A stretch of DNA of 64,000 nt from Brevundimonas naejangsanensis DSM 23858 (lineage in GTDB: Bacteria; Pseudomonadota; Alphaproteobacteria; Caulobacterales; Caulobacteraceae): contig NZ_ATXN01000003.1 in the NCBI RefSeq assembly GCF_000421705.1, positions 129,001-193,000 of the forward strand. The letters are read 5' to 3'. Both the position numbers and the translations under genes were made by a program. This document shows positions 18,305 through 27,135 of the stretch, piece by piece. Every line of letters starts with the position of its first letter. Within the stretch, counting starts at the first letter, position 1. The notes beneath the pieces were generated by a model, which ran no database searches, was not told the DNA's origin, and worked only from the letters and a program-made list of their open reading frames with translations.

Positions 18305-18742
18305 TCAGTCGAGCGCCGCGGCGATCTTCTCGGCCAGAGTTTTCAGCTGTTCGGCGTCGGCCATCGGGGCGTGGCCGTGGCCCTTCATCGGGCGGTCGGC
18401 CCAGCGCGGCACGATGTGGAAATGCAGGTGGAAGACCGTCTGCCCGCCTGCATCGCCGTTGAACTGCATCAGGCTGAGGCCCTCGGGCTTCAGCGCCTTC
18501 TCGACCGCGCGGGCGGTGCGCTGGACGGCGGCGGTCAGCCTGGCCAGGGCCTCGGGCTCGATCTCCAGGATGTTGCGGGCGGTCGAGGTCTTGGACACGA
18601 CCAGGACGTGACCCTCCGACTGGGGAAACACGTCCATGAAGGCCAGGACGTCGTCGTCCTCCCACACCTTCACGCTGGGCATGTCGCCGCGCAGGATCTT
18701 GGCGAAGATGTTGTCCGGGTCGTAGGCGCCGTGAAGGCTCAT
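18305..18742 (-). CDS. HIT-family nucleotide-binding hydrolase
   Basis: 145 residues. The histidine triad is H-L-H-F-H at 105-109, followed by I-V-P-R-W, as in Hint-type purine nucleoside phosphoramidases. The N-terminal D-N-I-F-A-K-I-L-R-G-D is also typical. The physiological substrate in bacteria is uncertain. It stands alone between two small membrane-protein genes. Confidence 0.95.
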   Translation of the reverse strand: MSLHGAYDPDNIFAKILRGDMPSVKVWEDDDVLAFMDVFPQSEGHVLVVSKTSTARNILEIEPEALARLTAAVQRTARAVEKALKPEGLSLMQFNGDAGGQTVFHLHFHIVPRWADRPMKGHGHAPMADAEQLKTLAEKIAAALD

Positions 18743-18855
18743 GGAGGTCTCCTTCGGGATAGGGCGGCCAGCCTAGCAGGCGATCCTGATGGACGCACGG
18801 AGCGGATCGCCGCGATATGCGCTTATATGGTCAAGGTTCAACCAACGGAGGCGTC

Positions 18856-19212
18856 ATGCTGGGTTTCATCGTTCAGGCCGTGGTCACGGCGATCGGCCTG
18901 TGGGCTTCGGCCAAACTGGTGCCGGGGGTGGAGTTCACTTCCAACGGATCGCTGGTCGCGGCGGCGGTCATTCTGGGTGTCGTCAACGCCTTCGTGCGGC
19001 CGCTGATGGTGATCCTGACCCTGCCGCTGACCATCGTCACCTTCGGCCTGTTTCTGCTGGTGGTGAACGCGGCCATGATCGGGCTGACGGCCATGTTCCT
19101 GGGCGGCTTCGTCGTCAACGGCCTGTGGGCGGGGATTGGGGCGGCCATCGTCACCGGCGTCGTCAGCTGGATCGCCGGAGCTCTGTTTGGAGGCATGGCT
19201 GATCGGGCCTGA
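18856..19212 (+). CDS. Phage-holin-like (YvlD/DUF360-type) membrane protein
   Basis: 118 residues from ATG 18856, chosen for the CGGAGG just upstream; the frame opens earlier at 18817 without such a site. It has four hydrophobic helices with the family pattern V-V-N-A-F-V-R-P-L at the end of the second and L-P-L-T-I-V-T-F-G-L-F entering the third. Databases name the family 'phage holin', but it is a common chromosomal protein and no phage genes are near. Confidence 0.85.
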   Translation: MLGFIVQAVVTAIGLWASAKLVPGVEFTSNGSLVAAAVILGVVNAFVRPLMVILTLPLTIVTFGLFLLVVNAAMIGLTAMFLGGFVVNGLWAGIGAAIVTGVVSWIAGALFGGMADRA

Positions 19213-19214
19213 TA

Positions 19215-19258
19215 ATTTATCCGGGCAATATTGACGGCATAATATTGTCCGGGTAAAT
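19215..19258. promoter_or_regulatory. Paired inverted motif upstream of the DUF2239 gene
   Basis: ATTTATCCGGGCAAT (19215-19229) recurs in inverted orientation as ATTGTCCGGGTAAAT (19244-19258), matching at 13 of 15 positions. Each copy has a near-palindromic CCGG core. The region is A+T-rich against its surroundings and ends 26 bases before the ATG at 19285. It looks like a two-site operator; the cognate protein is unknown. Confidence 0.5.
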
Positions 19259-19284
19259 CCGGCCTCAACGAGTGAGGACGGATC

Positions 19285-19872
19285 ATGACTCTATGCACGG
19301 CCTTTGATGGCCACACGATGATTGCGGCAGGGCCCCTGGCGCAGATCGCCGCAGCGGCCAAGGCCGCACATGACGCTGGACGGACAGTTCTCGTTTTCAG
19401 AGACGAGGACGCCCGGCCGATTGATCTGGATCTGCGCGGAGACCTGCAGGCCGTGTTGGCGCGCCTGCCGCAGGAGCAGACGCAGCCTGAGCCTGAGAAG
19501 CGGGGGCCTGAGAAGCGGGGGCCGGGGCGGCCGAAGCTGGGCGTCACGGCGCGTGAGGTGACGCTGTTGCCGCGTCATTGGGACTGGTTGGCGTCTCAGC
19601 CCGGCGGGGCGTCGGTGGCCCTACGCAAGCTGGTCGAAGCCGCCTTGCGCGAGGCCGAGGGGCCTGACCGGATGCGTCGCAGCCGCGAGGCGGCCTATCG
19701 CTTCATGACCGCCGTGGCGGGCGACCTGCCGGACTATGAAGAGGCCGTGCGGATGCTGTTCGCCGGCGACTGGACGGCGTTCGACGCTCGAACAGAGAAC
19801 TGGCCCGTCGGCGTGCGCGCCTACGCCCGGCGTCTGGCGGAGCCGGGGTGGCGCAACGGGCAGGGGCGCTGA
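19285..19872 (+). CDS. DUF2239 family protein with AT-hook-like segment
   Basis: 195 residues matching the uncharacterised DUF2239 family: R-P-I-D-L-D-L-R-G in the N-terminal half, R-E-V-T-L-L-P-R-H-W-D-W-L near 91-102 and N-W-P-V-G-V-R near the C-terminus. Before the central motif is a basic stretch ending G-P-G-R-P-K-L-G that resembles an AT-hook (core G-R-P), suggesting nucleic-acid contact (inference). A 15-bp tandem duplication (19492-19506 and 19507-19521) encodes P-E-K-R-G twice. A paired inverted motif lies upstream. Confidence 0.8.
   Translation: MTLCTAFDGHTMIAAGPLAQIAAAAKAAHDAGRTVLVFRDEDARPIDLDLRGDLQAVLARLPQEQTQPEPEKRGPEKRGPGRPKLGVTAREVTLLPRHWDWLASQPGGASVALRKLVEAALREAEGPDRMRRSREAAYRFMTAVAGDLPDYEEAVRMLFAGDWTAFDARTENWPVGVRAYARRLAEPGWRNGQGR
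19492..19521 (+). repeat. 15-bp tandem duplication in the DUF2239 gene
   Basis: CCTGAGAAGCGGGGG occurs twice in direct succession, in frame, adding one extra five-residue unit of a basic linker just before the AT-hook-like G-R-P-K. Confidence 0.9.
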
Positions 19873-19887
19873 GAAGCGCCGCCTCGC

Positions 19888-21294
19888 TTAGCTGGGGCGG
19901 ACCACCATACAGGTGACGCGGCGTTCCGACAGGGCCTCGCACGCGGCCTCGGCCGCCTGCTGGGTCATGCCGGTGAAGCGCGAGCGATACCAGCCGTTGG
20001 CCGTCTGCACGTCACGCTGCGCGTTCGAGAACTGGCTGGAGAAGCGGCGGCTGACGTTGTTCAGCCAGTCGCGGGCCACGGCCTCTTCGCGGAAGGCGCC
20101 GACCTGGACGGTCCAGCGACCGGCCGGGGCCGGGGCCGGGGCGGCGCCGCGCGCGGGCGGGTTTCGGGTCGTGCGGGCAGGGGGCGTAGGCGCCGCGGCT
20201 GATCCGCCGTTCAGCGCGGCGGTCAGGCTTTCGGGCGGGCGGTTCTCGGCGCGGCGGGCCGACGGCGGCGGGGTCACCTCGGTCGGCAGGCTGCGCGGCG
20301 GCGGGCCTGAGACATAGGCCACTTCGGTCGAGGAGCCGACGCCTTCTCCATCCTCGTCGGACAGGGAGGCGTAGGCGACGGGCGCAGGATCACTGCTGAC
20401 GCCATAGCCGCGCTGTTCAAAGAAGGCCTGAGCCAGCTGGATGTTCTCGCCTTGACCCCGGCGACGCTGGACCTCGAACCCGGTGTCCATCAGCTCGGCG
20501 ACGTGGGCGTTGCGGCTGGCGGTCGAACGCCCGCCCATGACGATGGTGATGATCCGCTTGCCGTCGCGCACCGAAGACGCCGCCAGATTATAGCCCGAGG
20601 CGTTGGTGAAGCCGGTCTTGATGCCGTCATAGCCGCGCCCGGTGGCCAGCAGGCCGTTGGTGTTGCGGTAGTCGCGGCCCTTGTAGAACCAGTCGTGCAG
20701 GCCGAGGTAGCGATAGTATTGCGGATAGTCGCGCATCACCGCGCGGCTGAGGATCGACAGGTCGCGCGCCGTGGTCGCCTGGCGCGTGTCGGGCAGGCCG
20801 TTGGCGGTGGTGAAGCGGGTGTGCTCCATGCCCAGCTCGCGCGCCTTTTCCGTCATCATCTGGGTGAAGCGACCTTCGGAGCCGCCGATATGTTCGGCGA
20901 TAACCACGGCCATGTCGTTGGCGCTGCGGACGGCGGTGGCGCGCATGGCGTCGTCCAGGCTGATCGTCTGGCCTGCCGCCAGACCCAGCTTCGACGGCGG
21001 CTGAGAGGCTGCGCGCGGCGAGACGGTCAGATTGTCGTCCAGTTTGGCCTTGCCCGATTCCAGCGCCTCAAACGTCAGATACAGGGTCATGACCTTGGTG
21101 ATGGAGGCCGGAAAGCGCCGGGCGTCGGCGAAGCGCGAAAACAGCACCTCGCCGGAGGCGGCGTCCACCACAATGGCGGCGTATCGGCTATCGGTCGATT
21201 GGGCTTCCGGCGGGGCGACGCCGACCGTTGGCGTCAGGACAATTCCCCCCATGACCAGGGCGGCCAGGAAACGACGGCGGAAGATGGCGTTCAT
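19888..21294 (-). CDS. D-alanyl-D-alanine carboxypeptidase with SPOR domain
   Basis: 468 residues from ATG 21294 (a TTG two codons earlier is also possible). After a signal peptide (about 1-33), the penicillin-binding motifs appear in order: S-I-T-K at 64-67 (catalytic serine 64), S-A-N near 124 and K-T-G near 226. It trims the terminal D-Ala of peptidoglycan stem peptides. A Pro/Ala-rich linker leads to a C-terminal SPOR domain (about 390-468), which binds denuded glycan and usually directs proteins to the division site. Confidence 0.95.
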   Translation of the reverse strand: MNAIFRRRFLAALVMGGIVLTPTVGVAPPEAQSTDSRYAAIVVDAASGEVLFSRFADARRFPASITKVMTLYLTFEALESGKAKLDDNLTVSPRAASQPPSKLGLAAGQTISLDDAMRATAVRSANDMAVVIAEHIGGSEGRFTQMMTEKARELGMEHTRFTTANGLPDTRQATTARDLSILSRAVMRDYPQYYRYLGLHDWFYKGRDYRNTNGLLATGRGYDGIKTGFTNASGYNLAASSVRDGKRIITIVMGGRSTASRNAHVAELMDTGFEVQRRRGQGENIQLAQAFFEQRGYGVSSDPAPVAYASLSDEDGEGVGSSTEVAYVSGPPPRSLPTEVTPPPSARRAENRPPESLTAALNGGSAAAPTPPARTTRNPPARGAAPAPAPAGRWTVQVGAFREEAVARDWLNNVSRRFSSQFSNAQRDVQTANGWYRSRFTGMTQQAAEAACEALSERRVTCMVVRPS

Positions 21295-21448
21295 GGGCAA
21301 GCTACTAGCCTCGTCACTGTGGCGCGAAGACGGCTGCGATCACGCACGTTACAAACGCTAACATCGGCTCGCCCGGTTTCGAGAGGGTTAACGGCGCGTC
21401 AACAGACTTGTGATCGAGCGGCTCCGCGTCAGGTGATCAGCGATTATA

Positions 21449-21463
21449 TTGTGCGTTGCACAA
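21449..21463. promoter_or_regulatory. PhaR-like operator upstream of phasin
   Basis: TTGTGC-GTT-GCACAA is a perfect 6+3+6 inverted repeat whose core TGC-N3-GCA matches the site described for PhaR, the regulator of PHB granule genes in other alphaproteobacteria. It lies 95 bases before the phasin ATG, so a repressor role at its promoter is plausible (inference). Confidence 0.5.
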
Positions 21464-21558
21464 ATTTCACTTGAAGTCTTTTCGCAGGTGCACCATATCG
21501 CCGTTGTCGCGATGGGCTCCGCCTGTCGCATGAAACCTTTCGCTTCAGGAGACTCCCC

Positions 21559-22029
21559 ATGGCTGACGCCGCTGAGACCGTGAAGAAGACCGTCGAACAA
21601 ACCACCGCCAAGGCCAAGGCCCAGGCAGAATCCATCCAGGCCGCCGGCGCCAAGGCGTTCCGCGAAGGCGTCGACAAGTCTGTCGCCTCGCTGAGCGAGA
21701 TCAACGCGCACGGCAAGAAGAACCTGGAAGCCGTGGTGGAATCCGCCGCCGCCGCCCAGAAGGGCGCCGAGGCCCTGTCGCAACAGGCTATGGCCTACAG
21801 CAAGAAGTCCTGGGAAGACGGCGTCGCCGCCGCCCAGTCCTTCTCGCAGGCCCGCTCGATGCAGGAACTGTTCGAACTGCAGACCAACTGGGCCAAGTCG
21901 GCCGCCGAGGCCTATCTGGCCGAGTTCGGCAAGGCGACCGAGACCATGACCGCCTCGGTCAAGGACAGCTTCAAGCCGATCAACGAGCGCGTTTCGGCTG
22001 CCGTCGAGCAGTTCCAGGCCGCTCGCTAA
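21559..22029 (+). CDS. Phasin-family protein
   Basis: 156 residues, highly helical and rich in Ala, Lys and Glu, with no membrane segment or signal peptide. The C-terminal half carries the phasin pattern A-R-S-M-Q-E-L-F-E-L-Q-T followed by A-E-A-Y-L-A-E-F-G-K. Phasins coat polyhydroxyalkanoate granules and control their size and number. AGGAGA precedes the ATG. A PhaR-type site lies upstream and a terminator directly after. Confidence 0.92.
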   Translation: MADAAETVKKTVEQTTAKAKAQAESIQAAGAKAFREGVDKSVASLSEINAHGKKNLEAVVESAAAAQKGAEALSQQAMAYSKKSWEDGVAAAQSFSQARSMQELFELQTNWAKSAAEAYLAEFGKATETMTASVKDSFKPINERVSAAVEQFQAAR

Positions 22030-22056
22030 GCGCGACCTTCAGGTCCAGAACTTCGG

Positions 22057-22087
22057 AAGGGCCCCGGTGGAAACGCCGGGGCCTTTT
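22057..22087 (+). terminator. Intrinsic terminator after phasin
   Basis: GGCCCCGG (22060-22067) pairs with CCGGGGCC (22076-22083), followed by TTTT. Confidence 0.85.
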
Positions 22088-22200
22088 CACGTTCAGGCAT
22101 CAACTGGGCGTGCGCGAGCGTCTGCGGGGCTGGACGCCTCTACAAATCAGGCCATCATTCCCTATCTGATCCCTCGACACTCCCCGCATACGGACCACGA

Positions 22201-22530
22201 ATGCCTAACAGACGGCCAGGTGAACAAGGCGGAGGCGCAGGCGCCGCCGTCGTCACCGAGACAAAGCCGAAACTTCAGCGCCCCTCGCTCTATCGGGTGC
22301 TGATCCTGAATGACGACTACACCCCCATGGAGTTCGTCATCTACGTGCTGGAGCGGTTCTTCCAGAAGAGCCGCGAGGACGCGACCCGCATCATGCTGCA
22401 CGTGCACCAGCATGGCGTCGGGGTCTGCGGCGTCTTCACCTACGAAGTGGCCGAAACCAAGGTCGCCCAGGTGGTCGAGACGGCGCGACGCCACCAGCAC
22501 CCCCTGCAATGCACGATGGAAAAGGACTGA
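22201..22530 (+). CDS. clpS: ATP-dependent Clp protease adaptor ClpS
   Basis: 109 residues. The conserved core is [16 protein letters not shown] (about 36-51), where the N-D-D loop binds N-degron residues, followed by [11 protein letters not shown]. ClpS delivers substrates with destabilising N-terminal residues to ClpA. The first 25 residues form a Gly/Ala/Pro tail of the kind needed to engage ClpA. clpA starts 12 bases downstream, so they form an operon. Confidence 0.97.
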   Translation: MPNRRPGEQGGGAGAAVVTETKPKLQRPSLYRVLILNDDYTPMEFVIYVLERFFQKSREDATRIMLHVHQHGVGVCGVFTYEVAETKVAQVVETARRHQHPLQCTMEKD

Positions 22531-22542
22531 GAGGAACCTGCC

Positions 22543-24846
22543 ATGCCTTCGTTTTCCCGTCCTCTCGAAGAGACCCTGCACCGCGCGGTCCACTACGCCA
22601 ACGAGCGTCGGCACGAATACGCCACGCTTGAACACCTGCTGCTGGCCCTGATCGACGATCCGGACGCCTCGGCCGTGATGACGGCCTGCAACGTCGATCT
22701 GGGCGCGCTGAAGGCTGCGCTCGGCTCCTATGTCGACACCGACCTGGCCGCCCTGGCCACGGCCGACGGCGACGACGCCAAGCCGACGGCGGGCTTCCAG
22801 CGCGTGATCCAGCGCGCGGTCATCCATGTCCAGTCGTCCGGCCGCGAGGAAGTGACCGGCGCCAACGTCCTGGTCGCCATCTTCTCCGAACGCGAAAGCC
22901 ACGCCGCCTATTTCCTGCAGGAGCAGGACATGACGCGTTACGACGCGGTCAACTTCATCGCCCACGGCATCGCCAAGAAGGCCGGGGCCAATGAAGCCCG
23001 CTCGGTGCGCGGCGCCAGCCCCGAAGAGGCCGAGGACGGTTCGGTCGTCAAACAGGGCGGCGAGGCGCTGGAAGCCTATTGCATCGACCTCAACGAGAAG
23101 GCCCGCAACGGCAAGATCGACCCCTTGATCGGGCGTCAGGCCGAGGTCGAGCGCTCGATCCAGATCCTGTGCCGCCGCACCAAGAACAACCCGCTGCTGG
23201 TCGGCGACCCCGGCGTCGGCAAGACCGCCATCGCCGAAGGTCTGGCGCGCAAGATCGTCAACGGCGAGGTGCCGGAAGTCCTGAAGGACGCGACGATCTA
23301 CAGCCTCGACATGGGCTCGCTGCTGGCGGGCACCCGCTATCGCGGCGACTTCGAGGAACGACTGAAACAGGTCGTCAAGGAACTGGAGAGCCACGACAAC
23401 GCCGTCCTGTTCATCGACGAGATCCACACGGTGATCGGCGCGGGCGCGACCTCGGGCGGGGCGATGGATGCGTCGAACCTGCTGAAGCCTGCCCTGGCGT
23501 CCGGCAGCCTGCGCTGCATGGGCTCGACCACCTACAAGGAATATCGCCAGCACTTCGAGAAGGACCGCGCCCTGGTGCGTCGCTTCCAGAAGATCGACGT
23601 CAATGAGCCGACGATCGAGGACACGGTGAAGATCCTCAAGGGCCTGAAGACGACCTATGAGACGCACCACAAGCTGCGTTTCACCGACTCGGCCATCCGC
23701 ACGGCGGTCGATCTGTCGGCGCGCTACATCACCGACCGCAAGCTGCCGGACAAGGCCATCGACGTGATCGACGAGGCGGGGGCGTCGCAGATGCTGCTGC
23801 CGGAATCGAAGCGCAAGAAGGTCATCGGCCAGAAGGAGGTCGAGGCCGTCATCGCCAAGATGGCGCGCATCCCGCCCAAGTCGGTGTCGAAGTCGGACAC
23901 GGAATCCCTGCGCGAGCTGGAGACCGATCTGAAGCGCGCCGTCTTTGGTCAGGAGCAGGCGATCGATCAGGTCTCGTCGGCGATGAAGCTGGCGCGGGCG
24001 GGTCTGCGCGACCCGAACAAGCCTATCGGCGCCTTCCTGTTCAGCGGCCCGACCGGCGTCGGCAAGACCGAAGTGGCCAAGCAGCTTGCGGCCACCCTCG
24101 GCATCGAGATGCAGCGCTTCGACATGAGCGAATACATGGAGCGCCACACGGTCAGCCGCCTGATCGGCGCGCCTCCGGGCTATGTCGGCCACGATCAGGG
24201 CGGCCTGCTGACCGACGCCGTCGACCAGCACCCGCACTCTGTCGTGTTGCTGGACGAGATCGAGAAGGCGCACCCCGACGTCTACAACATCCTGCTGCAG
24301 GTGATGGACAACGGGACGCTGACCGACGCCGTGGGCAAGAAGGTCGATTTCAGGAACGTCATCCTGATCATGACCACCAACGCGGGCGCCGCCGATAACG
24401 CGCGCGCGGCCATCGGCTTCGGCAGGGGCAAGGTCGAGGGTGAGGATGAGAAGGCCATCCAGCGCCTGTTCGCGCCTGAGTTCCGCAACCGTCTGGACGC
24501 CATCGTGGCCTTCAAGCCGCTGGGCGCCGAGACGATCCGCTCGGTCGTGACCAAGTTCGTGCTGCAGCTGGAAGCCCAGCTGGCGGACCGCAACATCACG
24601 ATCGAACTGACCGACGAGGCGACCGACTGGCTGGCCAAGAACGGTTTCGACGAACTGTATGGCGCAAGGCCCTTGGCCCGCGTCATTCAGGAGCACATCA
24701 AGAAGCCGCTGGCCGACGACATCCTGTTCGGCCGCCTGACCCGCGGCGGCCATGTCAAGGTCGAGCTGAAGGACGGCAAGATCGCCTTCGACATCACCCC
24801 GGCCAAGGGCGCAGCGGTGAAGGAGGCTGAAGAAGAGACCGCCTGA
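22543..24846 (+). CDS. clpA: Clp protease ATP-binding subunit ClpA
   Basis: 767 residues of a two-ring AAA+ unfoldase that feeds substrates to ClpP. The N-domain (about 1-150) is the ClpS dock. The first AAA module has Walker A G-D-P-G-V-G-K-T (about 221-228) and L-F-I-D-E-I-H; the second has G-P-T-G-V-G-K-T (about 502-509) and L-L-D-E-I-E-K-A-H. There is no long middle domain, which separates it from ClpB and ClpC. GAGAGG precedes the ATG. A terminator follows. Confidence 0.98.
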   Translation: MPSFSRPLEETLHRAVHYANERRHEYATLEHLLLALIDDPDASAVMTACNVDLGALKAALGSYVDTDLAALATADGDDAKPTAGFQRVIQRAVIHVQSSGREEVTGANVLVAIFSERESHAAYFLQEQDMTRYDAVNFIAHGIAKKAGANEARSVRGASPEEAEDGSVVKQGGEALEAYCIDLNEKARNGKIDPLIGRQAEVERSIQILCRRTKNNPLLVGDPGVGKTAIAEGLARKIVNGEVPEVLKDATIYSLDMGSLLAGTRYRGDFEERLKQVVKELESHDNAVLFIDEIHTVIGAGATSGGAMDASNLLKPALASGSLRCMGSTTYKEYRQHFEKDRALVRRFQKIDVNEPTIEDTVKILKGLKTTYETHHKLRFTDSAIRTAVDLSARYITDRKLPDKAIDVIDEAGASQMLLPESKRKKVIGQKEVEAVIAKMARIPPKSVSKSDTESLRELETDLKRAVFGQEQAIDQVSSAMKLARAGLRDPNKPIGAFLFSGPTGVGKTEVAKQLAATLGIEMQRFDMSEYMERHTVSRLIGAPPGYVGHDQGGLLTDAVDQHPHSVVLLDEIEKAHPDVYNILLQVMDNGTLTDAVGKKVDFRNVILIMTTNAGAADNARAAIGFGRGKVEGEDEKAIQRLFAPEFRNRLDAIVAFKPLGAETIRSVVTKFVLQLEAQLADRNITIELTDEATDWLAKNGFDELYGARPLARVIQEHIKKPLADDILFGRLTRGGHVKVELKDGKIAFDITPAKGAAVKEAEEETA

Positions 24847-24867
24847 TTTCGATCAGGCGCAAAGAGA

Positions 24868-24899
24868 AAGGCCCGGACGTCGCCGTCCGGGCCTTTTTC
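24868..24899. terminator. Intrinsic terminator after clpA
   Basis: AAGGCCCGGACG (24868-24879) pairs with CGTCCGGGCCTT around a short loop, followed by TTT. It may also serve the convergent CsbD-like gene. Confidence 0.88.
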
Positions 24900-24917
24900 A
24901 TATCGGGAGTCGCCGTC

Positions 24918-25223
24918 TTAGCGCTTGCGGCCCAGGGCGCTGAGCACGGCTGCCGCGCCGGCGATGATGCCGACCGTCAGCAGAGGCTTTTCACGGGCGA
25001 AGTCCAGACCCTTGCGAGCGGGCGCGCGCAGGTCGGCCGGGGCCTTGTCGACCATGCCGTCCAGGCCGTCGATGACGCGGCCATAGGCGTTCTTGGCGCG
25101 GCCGCCGGCTTCCTTGATGGCGCCGTCGACCTGAAGCTTGCTGTCGCCCGCCAGACGACCCAGGCCGCGCTGGGCCTTGCCTTCAAACTCTTCGACAGCG
25201 CCTTCGATACGTTGATTAGCCAT
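24918..25223 (-). CDS. CsbD-like stress protein with C-terminal hydrophobic segment
   Basis: 101 residues from ATG 25223; the frame opens 12 codons earlier without support. The N-terminal half resembles CsbD (N-Q-R-I-E-G-A-V-E-E-F-E-G-K, then G-R-L-A-G-D), a small general-stress family. The C-terminal part has a hydrophobic helix (P-L-L-T-V-G-I-I-A-G-A-A-A) ending in basic residues, as in DUF883/ElaB-type membrane-anchored proteins. It may associate with the inner membrane; its role is unknown. Confidence 0.75.
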   Translation of the reverse strand: MANQRIEGAVEEFEGKAQRGLGRLAGDSKLQVDGAIKEAGGRAKNAYGRVIDGLDGMVDKAPADLRAPARKGLDFAREKPLLTVGIIAGAAAVLSALGRKR

Positions 25224-25310
25224 TCTTCTTACCTGTTGGGGAGTGAAACTCTCCCTCAAAGCGCGCAGCCAAGGTCGAGGTTCCGGCGTTTTATCAGGTG
25301 CGACCGCATG

Positions 25311-26459
25311 TCAGCGATGGCGATAGGGAGACAGCTCCGCAGTCATGGCGTGCATCTCCGCCTCCACAGCCGGGCGTTCCTGCTCCAGATAGCGGGCGAC
25401 GGGATCGCGCAGCGCCGGATCGGCGATGAAATGCGCCGAATAGACCGGGGAGGGCAGGTAGCCGCGCGCGATCTTGTGATCCCCCTGCGCCCCCGCCTCG
25501 ACCCGCGACAGCCCTCGCGCGATGGCGAATTCGATCGCCTGATAATAGCACAGCTCGAAATGCAGGAAGGGCCGGTCGACCAGCGTCCCCCACTGGCGGC
25601 CGTATAGGGCGTCCCGTCCGATGAAGTTCAGCGCTCCCGCCACGGGCGTCTCGTCTTCGAACGCCATGACCAGGGCGATGCGGTCGGCCATGCTCGCCCC
25701 CACGCGGGCGAAGAAGTCGCGCGTCAGATAGGGCCGCCCCCACTTTCGGTCTCCGGTGTCCATGTAGAAGGCGAAGAAGGCGTCCCAATGCGCCTGCGTG
25801 ATTGAAACGCCCGTCAGGACGCGGATATCGAGACCGGCCTGCGCTTCGCGTCGCTCGCGCCGGATGGTCTTGCGCCGACTGGAAGACAGGGCGCCGAGGA
25901 AGTCGTCGAAGCTCTGATAGCCGTCGTTGCGCCAGATGAACTGGATATCCCGGCGCGGCAGCAGGCCCGCCTCGCTCATGGCGCGCCAGTCGCTCTCGGT
26001 TGGGAAGTTGACGTGTAGCGAGGAGACGCCCAGCCGCTCGGTCAGCGTCAATGCGCCTTGCAGCAAGGCCTCGTGCACCGTGGCGGCGTCCGTTCCCGGC
26101 GCGTTCAGGAAGCGTGGGCCTGTCGCGGGGGTGAAGGGCACGGCACCCAGCAGCTTGGGATAATAGCGCCCGCCCGCGCGCTGATAGGCGTCGGCCCAGC
26201 TGTGATCGAAGACGTATTCGCCCTGACTGTGGCCCTTCAGATAAAGGGGCATAACGCCGATCACGACGCCGTCTTCATTGTGCAGGGACAGGTGGCGCGC
26301 CGCCCAGCCTTCAGACGGGACGGCGCTGCCGGACGCCTCGCAGGCGTCAAGGAAGTCATAGGAGACGAAGGGGTCGCCGGTCGGGGCCGCGCAGGCGTCC
26401 CACGCGTCCCGGCCTATCGCGGCGATCCTGTCGTGCACCTGAAGTGTGAAGCCGGACAC
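25311..26459 (-). CDS. DUF482 (FemAB/GNAT-like) acyltransferase
   Basis: 382 residues with the arrangement of the DUF482 'peptidogalycan biosysnthesis' family, part of the GNAT superfamily: P-L-Y-L-K-G-H-S-Q-G-E-Y-V-F-D near 71-85, S-S-R-R-K-T-I-R-R-E-R near 192-202, and the C-terminal E-A-G-A-Q-G-D-H-K-I-A-R-G-Y. The transferred group and acceptor are not known. A composite palindrome follows its start on the upstream side. Confidence 0.85.
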   Translation of the reverse strand: MSGFTLQVHDRIAAIGRDAWDACAAPTGDPFVSYDFLDACEASGSAVPSEGWAARHLSLHNEDGVVIGVMPLYLKGHSQGEYVFDHSWADAYQRAGGRYYPKLLGAVPFTPATGPRFLNAPGTDAATVHEALLQGALTLTERLGVSSLHVNFPTESDWRAMSEAGLLPRRDIQFIWRNDGYQSFDDFLGALSSSRRKTIRRERREAQAGLDIRVLTGVSITQAHWDAFFAFYMDTGDRKWGRPYLTRDFFARVGASMADRIALVMAFEDETPVAGALNFIGRDALYGRQWGTLVDRPFLHFELCYYQAIEFAIARGLSRVEAGAQGDHKIARGYLPSPVYSAHFIADPALRDPVARYLEQERPAVEAEMHAMTAELSPYRHR

Positions 26460-26465
26460 TTTTAC

Positions 26466-26606
26466 CCTTCTCCCCTCGGGGGAGAAGGTGGCCCGTCAGG
26501 GCCGGATGAGGGGGCGGTGTCCGCGCAGGCGGCGGATAAGGGCGAAGCCAGCGTCCCCCTCATCCGAGCGGCTCCGCCGCCCACCTTCTCCCCCGAGGGG
26601 AGAAGG
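26466..26606. repeat. Composite intergenic palindrome A (CCTTCTCCC type)
   Basis: An arm at 26466-26491 (CCTTCTCCCCTCGGGGGAGA, then AGGTGG) is mirrored by one at 26581-26606, and each arm is itself a hairpin. Between them GGATGAGGGGG is mirrored by CCCCCTCATCC. It fills the gap between the DUF482 and RidA genes. The same design, partly the same sequence, recurs at 40732-40898. Confidence 0.85.
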
Positions 26607-26622
26607 CTGACGTTCACAGGTG

Positions 26623-27081
26623 TCACTTCACCTCGATGACGGCGTCCACTTCGACGGCGAAGCCGAGCGGCAGCTTGTAGACGCCGACGGCCGAGCGCGA
26701 GTGCTTGCCGGCGTCGCCGAAGACCTGGACCATCAGGTCCGAGCAGCCGTTGATGACCGCGGGGATGGCCTCGAAGTCCGGTCCGGCCTGAACGAAGCCG
26801 CCCAGCTTGACGATGCGGACCACGCGATCCAGGTCGCCGTCGACGGCGGCGTTGATCTGGGCCAGCAGGTTGACGCCGCACAGGCGGGCGGCCTCGGCGG
26901 CCTGCTCCGGGGTCACATCCACGCCGACCGTGCCCTTGATGCCGCCCGAGGCGTCATTGGACAGCTGGCCCGAGATGAAGATCTGCTCGCCCGAGCGGAC
27001 GTAGGAGACATAGCTGGCGACCGGCTTGGCGGGCTCGGGCAGGGTGATGCCGAGTTCAGCGATGCGGGCGTGGATGCTCAT
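26623..27081 (-). CDS. RidA/YjgF family protein
   Basis: 152 residues. It belongs to the larger RidA subfamily typical of alphaproteobacteria, with Y-V-R-S-G-E-Q-I-F-I-S-G-Q-L near 27-40 and a C-terminal half containing S-A-V-G-V-Y-K-L-P-L-G-F-A-V-E-V-D-A. RidA proteins hydrolyse reactive enamine/imine intermediates from PLP enzymes. The arginine found near the C-terminus of active deaminases is not evident (S-R-S-A-V-G is nearest), so activity is uncertain. Confidence 0.88.
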   Translation of the reverse strand: MSIHARIAELGITLPEPAKPVASYVSYVRSGEQIFISGQLSNDASGGIKGTVGVDVTPEQAAEAARLCGVNLLAQINAAVDGDLDRVVRIVKLGGFVQAGPDFEAIPAVINGCSDLMVQVFGDAGKHSRSAVGVYKLPLGFAVEVDAVIEVK

Positions 27082-27135
27082 GGGGCGACTCCGTATGAAA
27101 GGGTGCAGGGGGTTTAGCGCGGCGCGGCGGCCGCG

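Noticed and set aside
18856..19212. Phage remnant suggested by the 'holin' family name
   Set aside because: The protein is a common chromosomal four-helix family, and no lysin, integrase or structural phage genes are nearby.
22162..24753. Very long minus-strand open frame (863 codons) opposite clpS-clpA
   Set aside because: It lies wholly opposite strongly conserved coding sequence, and its Arg/His/Asp-rich translation shows no domain; it is an antisense shadow of high-G+C codons.
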